A stretch of 64,000 nucleotides of DNA from Afipia sp. OHSU_II-C1 (GCF_000497575.1 NZ_APJI01000012.1:1-64000), one strand, 5' to 3'. Shown: positions 18,329 to 26,983, numbered from the stretch's first letter. The notes: generated by a model not told the origin, from the letters alone. Made by a program: numbers and translations.

Positions 18329-18772
18329 AAATTTTGATTCACCGGGTATCGGAGCGTCGAAGTTAATTTTTCAATTAAGGTATAAAAATACCCTAAAAAC
18401 TTTTGATCATTGTCCCGGCGCTGTATGTAGACCTAGTGTGAAGTGGCCTAGACGACTTCTGTCTTTAGTTTCTTTCTTAAGACAAAACACGGCATTGCGA
18501 TCGACGGCGACCGAGGTCTGGGCAAGCTTTTCTGGCCAGAGTCTGAGGATCAGGCTTTCACGCCGCCGGTTTCACTCCCCAACAGCCCCACCTGTTCCGG
18601 AACACCCGACTTTGCAAACGCTCCGGGAGCAGGCGCTATCTGATAGATACGTGGTCATGGCCCCCTGATGCAGCTCACTCTCTCGGGCAGCACAGGCGGA
18701 CAACTACAAGTACGTGCATCTATAGCTGTATGTGCGTCGTTTGCCGGTGCTCCAATACCTTGGAGTCCCTCA
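18329..18772. other. Intergenic region with a short perfect inverted repeat
   Basis: About 440 bases between the antitoxin and the methylase-terminase module. At 18379-18392 GGTAT and ATACC flank AAAA in an A/T-rich stretch, a possible operator or weak hairpin. A 115-codon plus-strand frame at 18321-18668 has no family resemblance. The ribosome site for the next gene is GGAG at about 18762. Confidence 0.45.
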
Positions 18773-19261
18773 ATGGCCCAAAAACTCAACATCAAGATCG
18801 TCCCGCTCCCCCGCATCCAAGTTGCCACTTCGCGCTTGCGTCGTAACAACATCGCAGCGGTGCATGCGGCGGTTCACCTGATCCGTAAATATGGTCAGCC
18901 GCATCCGCTGATTGTCGGTCCGGATTACCGCCTTCTTTCAGATACGGTTGCGTATCTTGCGCTGATGGCCGCGCGCTACGACCTCGTGAAGGTGTTTCAG
19001 GTTACGGATACCTCTCCCACAGTTGTTCGTGCTGTGGGCCGCCTGCTTGTTTGCGCCGAGGTCATCAACCGCGAAGCGGAAGGCTTCAATGCGGCGCTGG
19101 CATCTTTGCTGGCATCTCTCGACCGCACCGAAGAGCTTGATGTTCCGGACTTTGTTCGCGAACTGCTGCCGGTCATGATTACCGGTACCGGTGAGCTGCC
19201 GGATCGCGGTTCGCCGTCCAAGGCTTCGGACGCAGACGACCGTACTCCACTGAAAATTTAA
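18773..19261 (+). CDS. Conserved hypothetical protein of the terminase module
   Basis: A 162-residue, mostly helical protein. ATG 18773 (MAQKLNIKIV) is chosen because GGAG stands about ten bases before it; an earlier ATG at 18668 would add an unlikely low-complexity leader. The stretch IRKYGQPHPLIVGPDYRLLSDTVAYLALM is faintly like the beta-loop of ParB-type domains, but I do not claim the family. Its stop overlaps the first possible ATG of the methyltransferase gene (TAATG), so it is part of one operon with the three genes that follow. Confidence 0.7.
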   Translation: MAQKLNIKIVPLPRIQVATSRLRRNNIAAVHAAVHLIRKYGQPHPLIVGPDYRLLSDTVAYLALMAARYDLVKVFQVTDTSPTVVRAVGRLLVCAEVINREAEGFNAALASLLASLDRTEELDVPDFVRELLPVMITGTGELPDRGSPSKASDADDRTPLKI

Positions 19262-20718
19262 TGGGGTATGGTATGAGCAATAAGAACTCACTCGAGATTA
19301 TTTATCTCAAAGCGACGGCTATCAAGCCGTCGCCCCACGCCGCGCGTCAGCATAGCGCCGCGCAGCGTCGTAAACTGAAAAACATCCTGCGGCAGTTCGG
19401 CCAAGTTGTGCCGCTGCCGCTGGACGCGACGACAGGCGCGCTGATCGATGGTCATGCCGTGTTCGACGCACTTGTCGAGCTCGGTCATGACGAAATTGCC
19501 GTGGTGCAGTTGGACCGCTCCGAGGCGGAAGTCCGCGCCCTGCGTCTTGCCCTGAACCGGGTTGCCCAGGACGCTGTCTGGGACGATGCAAAGCTGAAGG
19601 GCGAATTCGAGTACCTGATCAGCGTTGGTTTCGACCTTGATCTCAGCGGCTTTGACGCGTTGGAGATCGATATGGCCTTGTCGATCGATGTGCCGACCGC
19701 CAATACCGTTGAGGAGGAACCGCTCGATGATCTTGTGCCGGAGGCTGGACCATTGGCCGCAAAGCCTGGCGACGTCTTCCGCCTCGGCCATCACCTGATC
19801 GGTTGCGGCGATGCCCGCGACGTAGCTTTTATCCGCGATCTTGTAGGTGCCAAAACAGTCGTCTGCGTGTTCACCGACCCGCCTTACAACGTGAAGATCG
19901 ATGGCTTTGTGTCTGGTCTCGGCAAGACGCGCCATCGCGAATTTTCGATGGGCGTTGGCGAAATGTCGCGCGAACAGTTCGTCGCCTTCCTGTCCGCGAC
20001 GGTGGCGGCGATCAAACCTGTCCTTGCTGATGGCGCTATTCTTTATCTCTGCATGGACTGGCGTCATGGCAGTGAACTGTGCGAGGCCGCGACCCAGAAC
20101 GGCCTGGAGCAAAAGAACCTTTGCGTCTGGGTCAAATCCAATGCGGGCATGGGAAGCTTCTACCGCAGCCAGCACGAGCTGATCTACGTGTTCAAGCATG
20201 GTGAAGCGCCGCATCAAAATAATTTCGGCCTCGGCGCCGGCGGCCGTACCCGTTCGAACGTCTGGCAGTACCGTGGCGTCAACGCCTTCGGCAAGGACCG
20301 CATGGATCTTCTGGGTACTCATCCCACGGTGAAGCCGGTTGCTATGATCGCCGATGCCCTGCGCGACGTGACACGGCGCGGCGAAATCGTTCTCGACGTC
20401 TTTCTGGGGTCGGGTTCGACGTTGATTGCTGCGGAAGAAACCGGCCGCGTCTGCATCGGCATTGAGATCGATCCGGGCTATGTCGATGCCGCCATCCGCC
20501 GTTGGCAGAAGCGCACCGGCAAGGATGCCGTTCACGCTGTCAGCGGTGAACCCTTCGACGCGCTCTATGAGCGCGCCGTATCAGATGCTGCCTGCGACGC
20601 CACATCGACCGATAATGCGGCTTTGGAAGCATCGCCTAACAATACCGCCGACGGCGGCATGGTTAGCGCGAATTCGGTCGGCATCGTTTTGACCTCGATG
20701 GAGGCGGACGATGTCTAA
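19261..20718 (+). CDS. ParB domain-DNA methyltransferase fusion
   Basis: A protein of about 485 residues that starts at 19261 or, with a better spacer, at ATG 19273. The N-terminal 140 residues are a ParB/Srx-like domain (FGQVVPLPLD, ALIDGHAVFDALVELG). The C-terminal part is an N6-adenine or N4-cytosine methyltransferase: FTDPPYNVKIDG with DPPY at 206-209 precedes the SAM-binding block LDVFLGSGSTLIAAEETGR, the order of the beta class. Conserved HPTVKPV and GIEIDPGYVDAAI segments are present. It is coupled to the DUF5681 gene (eight-base overlap). No restriction enzyme gene lies beside it. Confidence 0.9.
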   Translation: MGYGMSNKNSLEIIYLKATAIKPSPHAARQHSAAQRRKLKNILRQFGQVVPLPLDATTGALIDGHAVFDALVELGHDEIAVVQLDRSEAEVRALRLALNRVAQDAVWDDAKLKGEFEYLISVGFDLDLSGFDALEIDMALSIDVPTANTVEEEPLDDLVPEAGPLAAKPGDVFRLGHHLIGCGDARDVAFIRDLVGAKTVVCVFTDPPYNVKIDGFVSGLGKTRHREFSMGVGEMSREQFVAFLSATVAAIKPVLADGAILYLCMDWRHGSELCEAATQNGLEQKNLCVWVKSNAGMGSFYRSQHELIYVFKHGEAPHQNNFGLGAGGRTRSNVWQYRGVNAFGKDRMDLLGTHPTVKPVAMIADALRDVTRRGEIVLDVFLGSGSTLIAAEETGRVCIGIEIDPGYVDAAIRRWQKRTGKDAVHAVSGEPFDALYERAVSDAACDATSTDNAALEASPNNTADGGMVSANSVGIVLTSMEADDV

Positions 20719-21085
20719 GGCAGAAGAAGAAAAGGTCGGATACCGCAAGCCGCCGGCCAAGACCCGCTTCAAGCCGGGGCAGTCCGGTAATCCGAACGGG
20801 CGCCCGAAAGGCAGCGTCAATTTGAAGACCGATCTGCGCAGCGAACTTTCCGAAAAAATCCAGATTCGGGAAGGCGAGCGCAGCCTCAAGGTCTCCAAAC
20901 AGCGCGCCATGTTGAAGGCGCTCGTTGCGAAAGCACTGAAGGGCGACTCCCGCGCCGCCAACGTCGTTCTGACGCTGGTTGGCAAGCTGTTCGAGCCTGA
21001 AGCGGTGGCAGAAGAGGTGCCTGCACTGACAGCCGACGACGAAGCAATTCTCGCGCGCTTTCTCGCCCGCCGTCTGGCCGAATAA
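20711..21085 (+). CDS. DUF5681 domain protein
   Basis: A 124-residue protein with the characteristic KTRFKPGQSGNPNGRPKGS N-terminal motif of DUF5681. Its position immediately before a terminase large subunit is typical and suggests a small-terminase or DNA-targeting role, which is inferred, not shown. It overlaps the methyltransferase gene by eight bases. Confidence 0.88.
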   Translation: MSKAEEEKVGYRKPPAKTRFKPGQSGNPNGRPKGSVNLKTDLRSELSEKIQIREGERSLKVSKQRAMLKALVAKALKGDSRAANVVLTLVGKLFEPEAVAEEVPALTADDEAILARFLARRLAE

Positions 21086-21146
21086 TAGACGTGGAATATC
21101 CAGCCGGTGCCGATCGGCGCCGGCCCTATTTCGTAAGAGCAGTACC

Positions 21147-22649
21147 ATGCCTTCTGATCTTCAAATCTACCGCGCGGTGATGCGGAACGACCTTCAGGCG
21201 TTTCTGGAGGGGGCGTTTCCGGTCGTCGATGGTCGCTGGGCGCTTGAAATCGCGCCCTACCTTGAGTACCTGGTCAGCGAGCTGACCGGCATCAGCGAGA
21301 GTCGGGAAAGCCGCCTCATTATCAATCTGCCGCCGCGTCACCTGAAGTCCGTGCTGACGTCTATTGTATTTGTTGCCTGGCTTCTCGGCCGCAATCCGAA
21401 GCTGCGCATTGCGGTGATTTCTCACAGCCAGGCACTGGCCCTGGATCTGGCGTCAAAAACGTTCCAACTCGTCGGTTCGGATTTCTACCGTAAAGTTTTC
21501 CCCGGGTTCCGCCTGCGCGACAACGGCCGCAAGGTTATGGACTTTGTGACCGAAGACGGAGGCGGTCGCTATGCGGCCTCGTTCGAGACTGGCGTTACCG
21601 GCCGAGGGTTCGACATTATCATCATCGACGATCCGATCTCGGCTCACCACGCCAAATCGGAAAAAGAACGCACCAACATCAACGAGAGTTTCAAGAACAT
21701 GATCTCGTCACGTCTGGACGATCCGGTCAATGGCGCCATGATCGTGGTTGGTCAACGCATGCACGAAGATGACCTGTCCGGTAACCTGTTGCAGAAGGGT
21801 GGCTGGAAGCACGTCTGTCTGCCCTTAGTGGCCGAGGAAGAAGCATCGTATGCGATCGGCGATTCAAGCTGGCATCGAAAGGTCGGGGATGCCCTGCTGT
21901 CGAATCAGTGGCCGGCTGAGGTCATCCAGCGCAAGCGGGAAGAGGTTGGTGCATCGATCTTCGCCGCCCAGTATCAGCAGAATCCGTCAGCTGCGCTGGG
22001 TGAACTGATCCGGCCGGACCAGATCAAGTATTTTGATGACCGGCCGCCCGACGCGCGACGGATTGTTCTGAGTTGGGACACGGCGGTCAAAACCGGATCG
22101 GACAACAGCTACACAGTGTGTCTGGTGATCGCCAGCGATAGCCGGCGTCACTATGTCATCGACGTGCTTCGCGCCCGTTTGGATCCGGTCCAGATGCGCG
22201 ATGCCGCACTGAGCCTGATCAACACCTACAAGCCCTCAAAAATCCTGATCGAGGACGCGAGTTCCGGAGGCGGCCTTGCCAGTATGCTGTCTGAACGAAG
22301 CTATCATGCCGAACTGCGCCCGACCGGTGGCCGCGGTAAGGAAGAGCGGCTTGAAAGCCAGCTTCATATGTTTGCGCAGCATCGGGTACTGATCAAAAGG
22401 AACGAATCCTGGACGGTTGAGCTTGAGAGCGAATTGCTGCGTTTCCCGTTTGGCAAGCACAACGATCAGGTCGATGCTCTGACGCAGTATCTGGCTTGGG
22501 TCGCTGAGAGTCCGATGGTCAAGCCTGTGGTGGTGGGCGTTGGCGGCAAGGACGCGCGTATCGAGCGGGCGCTTTCCAGAAGCCCACGACCCCTGGCAAA
22601 AGGCGACAATCCGCTCCGTCCACGCGGCAAACCCATGCGCTGGCGGTAG
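21147..22649 (+). CDS. Phage terminase large subunit (orphan)
   Basis: A 500-residue terminase: packaging ATPase followed by an RNase H-like nuclease. Walker A variant LPPRHLKS at 61-68, Walker B GFDIIIIDDP at 154-163, a coupling motif region near GAMIVVGQRMHEDD, then the nuclease core with LSWDTAVKTGSDNSY (first Asp) and a final KHNDQVDALTQYLAW containing the last acidic residues. The length and motifs are complete, so it may be active. No portal, protease, capsid or tail gene is present in the window, so this is not a normal prophage. Confidence 0.92.
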   Translation: MPSDLQIYRAVMRNDLQAFLEGAFPVVDGRWALEIAPYLEYLVSELTGISESRESRLIINLPPRHLKSVLTSIVFVAWLLGRNPKLRIAVISHSQALALDLASKTFQLVGSDFYRKVFPGFRLRDNGRKVMDFVTEDGGGRYAASFETGVTGRGFDIIIIDDPISAHHAKSEKERTNINESFKNMISSRLDDPVNGAMIVVGQRMHEDDLSGNLLQKGGWKHVCLPLVAEEEASYAIGDSSWHRKVGDALLSNQWPAEVIQRKREEVGASIFAAQYQQNPSAALGELIRPDQIKYFDDRPPDARRIVLSWDTAVKTGSDNSYTVCLVIASDSRRHYVIDVLRARLDPVQMRDAALSLINTYKPSKILIEDASSGGGLASMLSERSYHAELRPTGGRGKEERLESQLHMFAQHRVLIKRNESWTVELESELLRFPFGKHNDQVDALTQYLAWVAESPMVKPVVVGVGGKDARIERALSRSPRPLAKGDNPLRPRGKPMRWR

Positions 22650-22709
22650 TGGCGATCAGAGGAATGTCGCGGGGCGGTTCAATGCGTGCGTTGGGCCCCC
22701 CGTTGGTTA

Positions 22710-23099
22710 TCAGAACGGCAGCATCGGTGCTTCGAGATAGATCTGCTTCTTCTCGGCATCGGCGAAGGACATGTTGAAGTACACCGGTTTGCGTCCAAGG
22801 TTCGTGAAGACGTCTGCGACACAAACCCGGTGACGGACCTCATTATTTTCGTCGAGCAGGTCTTTCCCGACGACGGACATGTCGCCGATCTTGAGCAGCT
22901 TTAGGCCGAGCGCCGCTTGCGGTGCATTCTTGAAAGCGTCCTGCAGCATGTCGCGGGTGGTGTTGCTGTTGCATTCAGGGATGCTGCTGGGGCCACCATA
23001 TCCGATTGTCGCTAGCCGCAGCGTGACGATGACGACTCCGAAGATGGCCGCGAAGGCAATACCGGTCATAAGGTTCGATTTTGAAAACGACATTGTCAT
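22710..23099 (-). CDS. Membrane-anchored hypothetical protein
   Basis: A 129-residue protein with one N-terminal hydrophobic segment (LMTGIAFAAIFGVVIVTLRLA, about residues 10-30) and a soluble remainder with two Cys (PECNSN and VRHRVCVADVF). It resembles nothing I can name. It is transcribed toward the terminase gene and lies 105 bases after the resolvase-like gene on the same strand; the two may be one transcript. An extracytoplasmic location of the C-terminal part is likely from the charge distribution. Confidence 0.6.
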   Translation of the reverse strand: MTMSFSKSNLMTGIAFAAIFGVVIVTLRLATIGYGGPSSIPECNSNTTRDMLQDAFKNAPQAALGLKLLKIGDMSVVGKDLLDENNEVRHRVCVADVFTNLGRKPVYFNMSFADAEKKQIYLEAPMLPF

Positions 23100-23204
23100 G
23101 AGTGATTTCCTTTGTGAAATTTCGAAACGATCAGGTGATGGGCATGCGGCATCGTTCGCCGCCGCTTCTGAAGGGCGCGCGTCGGGGCTCCGTCGGGTAA
23201 GGGG

Positions 23205-23927
23205 CTATTTCTTCAGGGTGATGTGGGCCGATGACAGGGGCGCGGCATTCAGGAGTGCCGTCAGCCGCTGCGTCTGTTTGTGCTGGTCAAGGAATGTGAT
23301 CTCGAAGGTGGTGATGAAGTCGCTGTCAAACATCGGGTCGTAACGATCGATCACAGCGGCATGTCGCGCATCCAGTCGGTCGAGCGAAAATGCGGTCGGT
23401 GTCGTCGAGAGGGGCTGCTCAGATGCGGAGCCAATCCCGTCAGCAGCCGCGGGCATCGAGAACTTCGATGTCACGCCGATCGTTCTGACAGCGATATCGT
23501 AAATAGGTGCGTCGGTCCCATTGCACAGATAAACCGGCATGATGCGCAGGCTTCGGAAGTCCGGAAAGTACAGGGCTAGATCCGGCGGCGCCTTCTCTGG
23601 TGTCAGGGTGACATAGCCGCGCTCACGTGAGGGCTCTGGCGCAAACGCCACCGGAATGCTGGAAATCCGCGGAGAAAATTCTAGTCCGCTGCCGATGGCT
23701 TCTGTACGGGCAATCAGCAGCGTGGCGCTGGACTGTTTGCAGTCCTCCATCGCTTGCCGCAATTGCGGGCGAGAGAAGCCGTCAGTTTCCGGCTCGACAT
23801 ATTCGGCCTGAACTATGGCCTGACGGCCTTCGATCCAGGTTTTAACGGCTTCACGTTGTTCTTGCAGTGCAATATTGGAGTAGGTCGGTTCGCTCGGCCG
23901 GATACGGTAATAGGCAATAACCTTCAT
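23205..23927 (-). CDS. Resolvase-like domain protein lacking the catalytic serine
   Basis: A 240-residue protein. Residues 1-85 look like a serine recombinase N-terminal domain (VIAYYRIRPSEP, then IALQEQREAVKTWI, GFSRPQLRQAMEDCKQSSATLLIARTEAI). Where active enzymes have Tyr-x-Arg-x-Ser, this one has Tyr-Arg-Ile-Arg, so the nucleophile appears lost; the DRL/R strand is degraded to ARTEAI. The remaining 150 residues look beta-rich and are not recombinase-like. ATG 23927 (MKVIAYY) is preferred to 23939. It may be a non-catalytic DNA-binding or signalling derivative. Confidence 0.6.
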   Translation of the reverse strand: MKVIAYYRIRPSEPTYSNIALQEQREAVKTWIEGRQAIVQAEYVEPETDGFSRPQLRQAMEDCKQSSATLLIARTEAIGSGLEFSPRISSIPVAFAPEPSRERGYVTLTPEKAPPDLALYFPDFRSLRIMPVYLCNGTDAPIYDIAVRTIGVTSKFSMPAAADGIGSASEQPLSTTPTAFSLDRLDARHAAVIDRYDPMFDSDFITTFEITFLDQHKQTQRLTALLNAAPLSSAHITLKK

Positions 23928-24060
23928 GCAGAATCCCAATTAAAGGCACGGACAGCCCGTGCCCTCTAGATTCAAGTGAGGCCCCGAGGAATTGCGGGGT
24001 TTTGCAAAGAAAGCCCGAGTGTCTCCCGAAAGCCGCATTTTGAGGCCGGACATCGCAAGA

Positions 24061-25044
24061 TCAGAAGAAGTCCCGGGCGGATCGGGTATTGCCGATCGCC
24101 CGAATCTTGAGGGATGGCTGGTGATCTCGCAGACGCTTGGCGTCCCGTTCCCAGCGCCCGTCGCGTTGATCGCCATCGAAGCCGAATACAATGAGCCGGG
24201 GATCAGGGTCTATCTTGGCTTGGACCTGGCCTGAGGCGATGGCGGCGATCAGGGAGGTGAGCTCGAGCGGAAGCCTGCTGCCCGGAAGAGCGGCGCGAGC
24301 CGCAGCCCGCATGGCTTGAACACGGACCAGCGTCTGGCAAACGGCGACATAGCGCTGTCGCAATGCTTCTTCATGTCGCCTGAGCGTTGCCTGGTACCGA
24401 ACAATCTGAGCCAGAACGGCAGGCTCACCCTTGGCCCTCAGGGCAGGATTGCTGAAATGCTTTGCCTCATGGAAAACGATGAACGGCGTGCCATCACGAT
24501 TTTCGACGGTCACGACGTCCAGACGGTCTTGGGACCGGTCAACTGGCGAGGCGTCTGTCGAAGGGACATCAGTGTCCGGCAGACTTTCATCAACTGAAGA
24601 ACTTGCCCGCAGCAGCGACAGTTCGACGTCGATGACCTTTGAGCTGCCCATGATCAAGGGATGCAACCCGCTTTTTTCCGCGCCGGCCAGATCGGTGGCT
24701 GAGCGGATCATGTCCGATAATGTCGATGGACCGGCGTATTGGGACCAACCGATATCGGAAGGTTCAAAGCGTCCGTCTTCATGAAGCTGGGCCAGTACCT
24801 GCTGTTGGCGGATTAGGTATTTGGTGTGGGTCCATGGAAGGATCCGTCCATCGCCGCCGTCGTCGATCCGGAAGATCGAGGCGCCACGATGATAGACGTT
24901 GAGTGAGTTCGCTCGCACCGCGATGAACACATCGTCCCGCAGAAGGACATCGCGCCACCATGACGGTTTTTGAGCAAGAGCGTCGAGTGCATCGAGGAAG
25001 GCCTTACTCACGCCGTGGCCAGATGACGTCTGTTGGATGGTCAT
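24061..25044 (-). CDS. PD-(D/E)XK nuclease-like protein, partner of MBL nuclease
   Basis: A 327-residue protein with no named family that I recognise. A possible PD-(D/E)XK site is visible: Glu141 in VIDVELSLLR, Asp176 in DRLDVVTVE, then Glu193-x-Lys195 in FIVFHEAKHF, in the right order and strand context. The C-terminal RLIVFGFDGDQRDG resembles a further nuclease-fold strand. ATG 25044 overlaps the stop of the MBL gene by four bases (ATGA), so the pair is translationally coupled. The nuclease assignment is an inference from motif spacing only. Confidence 0.6.
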   Translation of the reverse strand: MTIQQTSSGHGVSKAFLDALDALAQKPSWWRDVLLRDDVFIAVRANSLNVYHRGASIFRIDDGGDGRILPWTHTKYLIRQQQVLAQLHEDGRFEPSDIGWSQYAGPSTLSDMIRSATDLAGAEKSGLHPLIMGSSKVIDVELSLLRASSSVDESLPDTDVPSTDASPVDRSQDRLDVVTVENRDGTPFIVFHEAKHFSNPALRAKGEPAVLAQIVRYQATLRRHEEALRQRYVAVCQTLVRVQAMRAAARAALPGSRLPLELTSLIAAIASGQVQAKIDPDPRLIVFGFDGDQRDGRWERDAKRLRDHQPSLKIRAIGNTRSARDFF

Positions 25045-26288
25045 GTTGGAACGTCCCACCATTCGCCATCATTCTTGAGGTTGACGGCTTGGAAGTGCGC
25101 CGGAAACTGCTCCGGCTCGTAGGTATGGATCGGCACGAGCATCTTTGGCTGGATAGCCTCGGCCAATCGCTTCAGATCGGGAATGCTGGCATGGCCGGAT
25201 GTATGGGCGTGATCGAGGGGGATTCCTCGTGTCTTAAGTTCGGCAAGGAGGGCAAGGCCGCGCTCCTGTTTGAGATAACCGTCCCATTGCGACCAGATGG
25301 CGCGTGCACCGGAGAGGCAATTGGCATGATCGAGGTCGCGCAGCATTGCCGGTCGGAAGAGCATCGCTGCCCGAGGCGCCAGATCCTCAAGTCGCTCCAC
25401 AAAAATACGATTGGTCTTGTGAGGATCAAGCAAGTCAAAGCGGCCGCTGCGCTTGATCTGGATGCGCTGATACTGGGGGACGTACACCGCGACATTCTGC
25501 CAATCCGACTGGGGAATGTTAGCATTCTCTGTCGCGCGAAGAACCTCGGCGGCATAGAGGTCGATGATCAGCATCCTGCCGCTACGCTTACAGGCCCGAT
25601 ACAGGCTGACCATGCGATCGATGTTTTGCGCCGAGGCTGCGACCAGCGCCAGACCGTCTGTTGCCTGAAACAGGTCAACCAGGCGCTGCTCGACGTCTGT
25701 CTCGGTCGGAAAGACGTGGTCGGGGCTCAGGCGACCAAAGCTCGACCCTTCCATCAGCATTACGTCGATGGATCGTGGAGGGTCGGCCACAAGGCGTTCG
25801 AACAGTGCCGCTTTGCGGCCATGAGCCCTGATATCGCCGGAATAGAACAGGCGTTGGCCGTCGGCTTCCACTTCAAGGGCGTAAGTATCATATGCGGAAT
25901 GATCCACCAGATGCGGCGTCACCCGAAACGGGCCGAATTCCAGCGGAGTGCCGCTTGTAAACTCGATCGGCTTCGTCGGCACATACGGTTTGGGCACGAA
26001 CGGGGCGGCAGCCTTCAGAATGCGGTGTGTTGCTGCGCCTAGCGCGACCGGCAGCTCAGGTCCGGCGAGATGAGCCAGCCCCCAATGATCGACGTGACCA
26101 TGGGACAGGACCAGAGCCAGTAAATCCCCGCCGCCCGCGAGTCTATCGATCGATGGATGGAGGCTGATCTCGTCCGTATCGCCATCAAGCGGCAGCCCCA
26201 GATCCAGTAGAATCCGGCCCCCGACGGCGGCCAACTCGATACAGGTCCCGCCGATCTCCTTCGTCCCACGATGAATACGGATGCGCAC
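25041..26288 (-). CDS. Beta-CASP metallo-beta-lactamase fold nuclease
   Basis: A 415-residue MBL-fold protein with RNase J/CPSF-73-like features: SHGHVDHWG at residues 62-70 (metal ligands His63, His65, Asp67, His68), VDHSAYD with a further His near 130, FYSGDIRAHG with Asp152, then the beta-CASP part with an acidic motif in IIDLYAAE, HTSGHAS near 362 and a final PIHTYEP His. All expected metal positions are present. RNase J itself is longer (about 550) and has a C-terminal domain that is missing here, so this is a shorter relative. It is the first gene of a two-gene operon. Confidence 0.85.
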   Translation of the reverse strand: MRIRIHRGTKEIGGTCIELAAVGGRILLDLGLPLDGDTDEISLHPSIDRLAGGGDLLALVLSHGHVDHWGLAHLAGPELPVALGAATHRILKAAAPFVPKPYVPTKPIEFTSGTPLEFGPFRVTPHLVDHSAYDTYALEVEADGQRLFYSGDIRAHGRKAALFERLVADPPRSIDVMLMEGSSFGRLSPDHVFPTETDVEQRLVDLFQATDGLALVAASAQNIDRMVSLYRACKRSGRMLIIDLYAAEVLRATENANIPQSDWQNVAVYVPQYQRIQIKRSGRFDLLDPHKTNRIFVERLEDLAPRAAMLFRPAMLRDLDHANCLSGARAIWSQWDGYLKQERGLALLAELKTRGIPLDHAHTSGHASIPDLKRLAEAIQPKMLVPIHTYEPEQFPAHFQAVNLKNDGEWWDVPT

Positions 26289-26303
26289 AACTGCCCCAAA
26301 TCA

Positions 26304-26319
26304 ATAATAGGGACATTAT
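26304..26319. promoter_or_regulatory. Inverted repeat in the divergent promoter
   Basis: ATAAT and ATTAT flank six bases (AGGGAC) between the MBL gene and the XRE gene. It is a possible binding site for the XRE protein; the arms are short. Confidence 0.4.
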
Positions 26320-26360
26320 AGTGCGTGTTTTAATGGGCCGCCAAGTCGTTTGTTTCGCTT

Positions 26361-26621
26361 ATGAAAGCGACAGCGCTTGTGGCCTGGAATGTCCGAAAAC
26401 TGCGGGTGAAGCGCGGCCTGTCGCAGGAAGCGCTGGCGGTAGATGCTGGTGTGGACAGGTCGTACGTCGGACGAATCGAGCGTGGGGTCGAGAATCCGAC
26501 CGTCGAAACTTTAGAGAGATTGGCAGTGGCGTTGGATATCCCCGTCGCGGAGCTTTTGGCCATCCCAAAAGCAAACGAAAAGCCTCCAGCTACGCTTCGG
26601 AAAGGTCGCAAGAAGCGTTAG
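26361..26621 (+). CDS. XRE family transcriptional regulator
   Basis: An 86-residue Cro/C1-type helix-turn-helix protein: VRKLRVKRGLSQEALAVDAGVDRSYVGRIERGVENPTVETLERLAVALDIPVAELL covers the whole domain, followed by a basic tail. It is divergent from the MBL/PD-(D/E)XK operon with 72 bases between starts, so it is a candidate repressor of that unit. Small regulators of this type often control defence genes, whose expression is costly. Confidence 0.85.
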   Translation: MKATALVAWNVRKLRVKRGLSQEALAVDAGVDRSYVGRIERGVENPTVETLERLAVALDIPVAELLAIPKANEKPPATLRKGRKKR

Positions 26622-26719
26622 CTGTGCAACGACGAGCTTCGATCGCCGTGGAACATTGTACACGTTCGCTCAGCGCGCGCTGTCGCGCCTATCAGCCTCG
26701 TGGGAAAATTTCTCAGTAA

Positions 26720-26983
26720 GATCGTGCAGTATTTTTCTTTAGCGTCTACATTCCAAATGAGCAGTTATGGAACGACCGTTTCCGGAATCCAGTCAGAGTT
26801 GATGATAGCGGGCAGGTAAGGTTCATTCGAGATTACGACAGGCATACACGGCAGATTGAGCTCGATGTTCACGGCGCGGTCGGCGTCGCAGATTACAAAC
26901 TTAGATCAATAGTTCGAATCTCTTCGGGCGCATATACGCTATGGCGCTCCATAGATGCCCCTCTGCATTCTAACGTGCTCTAA
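26720..26983 (+). pseudogene. Start-less open frame, possible gene remnant
   Basis: A frame of 87 codons between stops, without any ATG at its head, encoding a stretch that reads like real protein (VYIPNEQLWNDRFRNPVRVD, later DYDRHTRQIELDVHGAVGVA). It fills most of the 437-base gap between the XRE gene and the UvrD-like gene. I cannot name a family; a truncated gene is more likely than a functional one. Confidence 0.3.

Noticed and set aside
18321-18668. 115-codon plus-strand frame after the antitoxin gene
   Set aside because: Arg/Ser/Pro-rich composition, no homology pattern, and it crosses a palindrome-containing A/T-rich stretch.
18773-22649. A prophage
   Set aside because: Only terminase, DUF5681 and a methyltransferase are present; no portal, capsid, tail or lysis genes are found on either side.
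25041-26042. Long plus-strand frame of 360 codons over the MBL gene
   Set aside because: It is the antisense shadow of the MBL gene, whose metal-binding motifs and coupling to the next gene are clear.
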